In this document: one piece after another, positions 62,680 through 64,000 of the stretch
How positions within the stretch are numbered: the stretch's first letter is position 1
How the letters are laid out: each line of letters begins with the position of its first letter
Assembly (NCBI GenBank): GCA_035944555.1
Contig: DASZAY010000008.1
Span: 1 to 64,000, forward strand
From: CADCWK01 sp035944555
Lineage (GTDB): Bacteria > Chloroflexota > Chloroflexia > Thermomicrobiales > UBA6265
Reading direction: 5' to 3'
DNA length: 64,000 nucleotides
Translations under genes and position numbers: made by a program
Notes under the pieces: generated by a model
The model's input: only the letters and a program-made list of their open reading frames with translations
What the model was told of the DNA's origin: nothing
Databases searched by the model: none

Positions 62680-63630
62680 ATATGCCGGTCCGGCGGCGCC
62701 CCGCCGCAGGAACGACCGGGCCAGGTCTTCCAGGCGTTGCTCCCAGCCAGGCTCGGTCACGTCCAGTCGCTCGATGCCCTCAGCCCGGCGGAGCCATGTC
62801 TCCTGGTGGCGAACGTAGCGGTGGGTGTCCACCTCGATCCGACGGATGCAATCGTCCAGCGACGCCTCCCCACGCAGGTACGGCAGCAGTTGCCGATAGC
62901 CGATGCTGCCCATGGCCGCCGCGCTCTCCGGCACCCCGCTCGCGAGTAACCCGCGCACCTCGTCGATCAACCCCCGCTCGACCAGTGTCGCGACGCGCTC
63001 ATCCAGACGGCGGTGGAGCGGTTCGCGTGGCATGGTCAGCGCGAAGATCCGGGACCGGAATGGTGGGGCTCCGCGGCTCTCGAGCTCCGACATAGGCACG
63101 CCGGTCGCCCGGTAGATCTCCAGCGCTCGGATCACACGGCGGGTGTTACGCCCGCTCCGCTCCGCCACCACCGGGTCAATCGACGCCAGTTCGGCCCGCA
63201 GTGACTCCCCGCCGTCCAGAGCCGCCCGCGCCTCGGCTTCCGCCCGGAAGGCAAGGTCGGGTGGAACCTGCGGGATATGCCACCCCTCGACGACGGCGTT
63301 GACGTAGAGGACCGTCCCACCGACAAGCAGTGGCACCCGGCCCCGGCCGAGGATGTCCCGGATCGTGTCCGTCGCCAGCCTTTGATAAATGCTGAGTGAC
63401 ATTTCGCCGTCGGGTGGGAGGATATCGATCAGGTGATGGACGATCTGTCCGCGCTCGCCGATGGAAGGCTTGGCGACGCCGATATCAAACCCACGGTAGA
63501 GGTACCGGGAATCGGCGTTGACGATTTCCCCGCCCAGCGACTCCGCCAACCGGATCGCGGCGGCCGTCTTGCCGACGCCAGTCGGACCAGTCACGACGAT
63601 CAATTGCCCGCCGGGATCTTCTGCCGTCAA
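62665..63630 (-). CDS. miaA: tRNA dimethylallyltransferase MiaA
   Basis: 321 residues. Adds the isopentenyl group to A37 of UNN-reading tRNAs. P-loop VVTGPTGVGKTAAAIRLAE, DSRYLYRGFDIGVAKPS, HHLIDILPP, GGTVLYVNAVVEGW and the C-terminal GSIGYRQLLPYLRGE, RYVRHQETWLRR blocks are standard. TTG start at 63630 with GGAG 7 bases upstream. Convergent with the kinase, the two coding regions overlapping by 15 bases. Confidence 0.94.
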   Translation of the reverse strand: MTAEDPGGQLIVVTGPTGVGKTAAAIRLAESLGGEIVNADSRYLYRGFDIGVAKPSIGERGQIVHHLIDILPPDGEMSLSIYQRLATDTIRDILGRGRVPLLVGGTVLYVNAVVEGWHIPQVPPDLAFRAEAEARAALDGGESLRAELASIDPVVAERSGRNTRRVIRALEIYRATGVPMSELESRGAPPFRSRIFALTMPREPLHRRLDERVATLVERGLIDEVRGLLASGVPESAAAMGSIGYRQLLPYLRGEASLDDCIRRIEVDTHRYVRHQETWLRRAEGIERLDVTEPGWEQRLEDLARSFLRRGAAGPAYLEAW

Positions 63631-63824
63631 CCTTTTTCTCCAGCCCGCGCGTGCCAGTCAGCCCTACCCGTCCCGACACGTCATCGGAAGGTAGTGGTCG
63701 GGTATGGTATGCCTGCATTGACTACCCGCGCCCGCGCCAGCTCTTGCACCCGACCGGGTGTCCGCAACGGAGCACCCCTCGCCCGGGCCGCCGGATCCCG
63801 ACCAAACCCAGAAGGTGAACCCAG

Positions 63825-64000
63825 GTGCTGCGTCTTACCGTTCAGTCGCTCAAGATCATCTCGATCATCACCGTCGCCGTCCTGATCGTGGCCGGCGCCC
63901 GGGTCGGGTTCGACTACGCCGTTGGCCGGACCACCGATGATCGGACCGGCGAGGAAGTCAGCTTCACCGTCTCCGCTGACGACAACGACGAGACGATCGC
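63825..64000 (+). CDS. mltG: N-terminus of a probable endolytic transglycosylase (MltG/YceG), cut by the window end
   Basis: 58 residues visible. GTG start with an AAGG-containing SD 8-9 bases upstream. An N-terminal hydrophobic segment (about 9-24, LKIISIITVAVLIVAG) is followed by a beta-like start of the periplasmic domain (EEVSFTVSADDNDETIA), the pattern of MltG, which terminates glycan strand polymerisation. Too little is visible for certainty. Divergent from miaA. Confidence 0.5.
   Translation, partial: MLRLTVQSLKIISIITVAVLIVAGARVGFDYAVGRTTDDRTGEEVSFTVSADDNDETI

Overview
This is a strongly GC-rich chromosomal window, packed with short intergenic gaps and about 55 recognisable or plausible genes. 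Many genes start with GTG or TTG behind good Shine-Dalgarno (SD) sites. The gene mix suggests a non-LPS, high-GC bacterium, most likely a Chloroflexota (Thermomicrobia-like) organism. The reasons are a VanW/G5 surface protein, a SpoVS protein beside RNase Y, an SCO1664-like kinase-fold protein, a DUF385 deazaflavin-type oxidoreductase, long-form HisG, SufU-type scaffold and PknB-type kinase. The taxonomic assignment is inference. No insertion sequence, prophage, CRISPR array or integration site was seen: this is core chromosome rather than an accessory island.

Layout. 0.4-7 kb: VanW/G5 protein, RidA, tRNA-Val(CAC), a cyclodeaminase-family protein, a membrane-anchored protein of unknown function, a ComM-like Mg-chelatase AAA protein and ribosomal protein S21. 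7-14 kb: pyrF, then two large unrecognised genes, a TPR protein with a long charged tail and a membrane protein with a degenerate PP2C-like domain. 13.8-21.3 kb: a minus-strand histidine operon (hisG-C-B-H-A-F-I) behind a small unknown gene and a methyltransferase. 21.4-26 kb: a DUF255/thioredoxin-fold protein, a decayed locus, a fumarylacetoacetate hydrolase family protein and the SCO1664-like protein. 26-34 kb: a complete F1Fo ATP synthase operon (atpI-B-E-F-H-A-G-D-C) with a CRP-like palindrome at its promoter and several hairpins between its genes. 34-45 kb: murA, RNase Z, sugar genes (mannose-6-phosphate isomerase-like, xylulokinase-like) and a minus-strand cluster rny-spoVS-PHP-ispD-ispF-dtd. 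45-50 kb: UDP-glucose dehydrogenase with a glycosyltransferase, and nadA with a strong promoter. 50-58.5 kb: three nucleotidyltransferase-like or DUF4037-like proteins around a rhodanese/SufU pair and an RsmC-like methyltransferase, then an oxidoreductase/sugar isomerase pair. 58.7-64 kb: a free-standing PolX-type N-terminal module, a HutD-GDPD fusion, a PknB-like protein lacking the catalytic lysine, miaA, and the start of a probable mltG.

How the genes work together. The his operon encodes most histidine biosynthetic steps; its HisI has altered metal-site residues and a degenerate HisE-like tail. The isoprenoid genes ispD and ispF overlap as a coupled pair. The ATP synthase operon carries all eight structural subunits plus AtpI. 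ugd and the glycosyltransferase probably make an envelope polysaccharide. Rhodanese and SufU probably cooperate in sulfur transfer.

The most interesting observations are departures from family consensus inside otherwise ordinary genes: MurA with Asp at the fosfomycin-target position, the kinase with Lys to Arg, the HisI motif change, an acidic insertion in AtpB, the HutD-GDPD fusion, and the PolX module without a polymerase.
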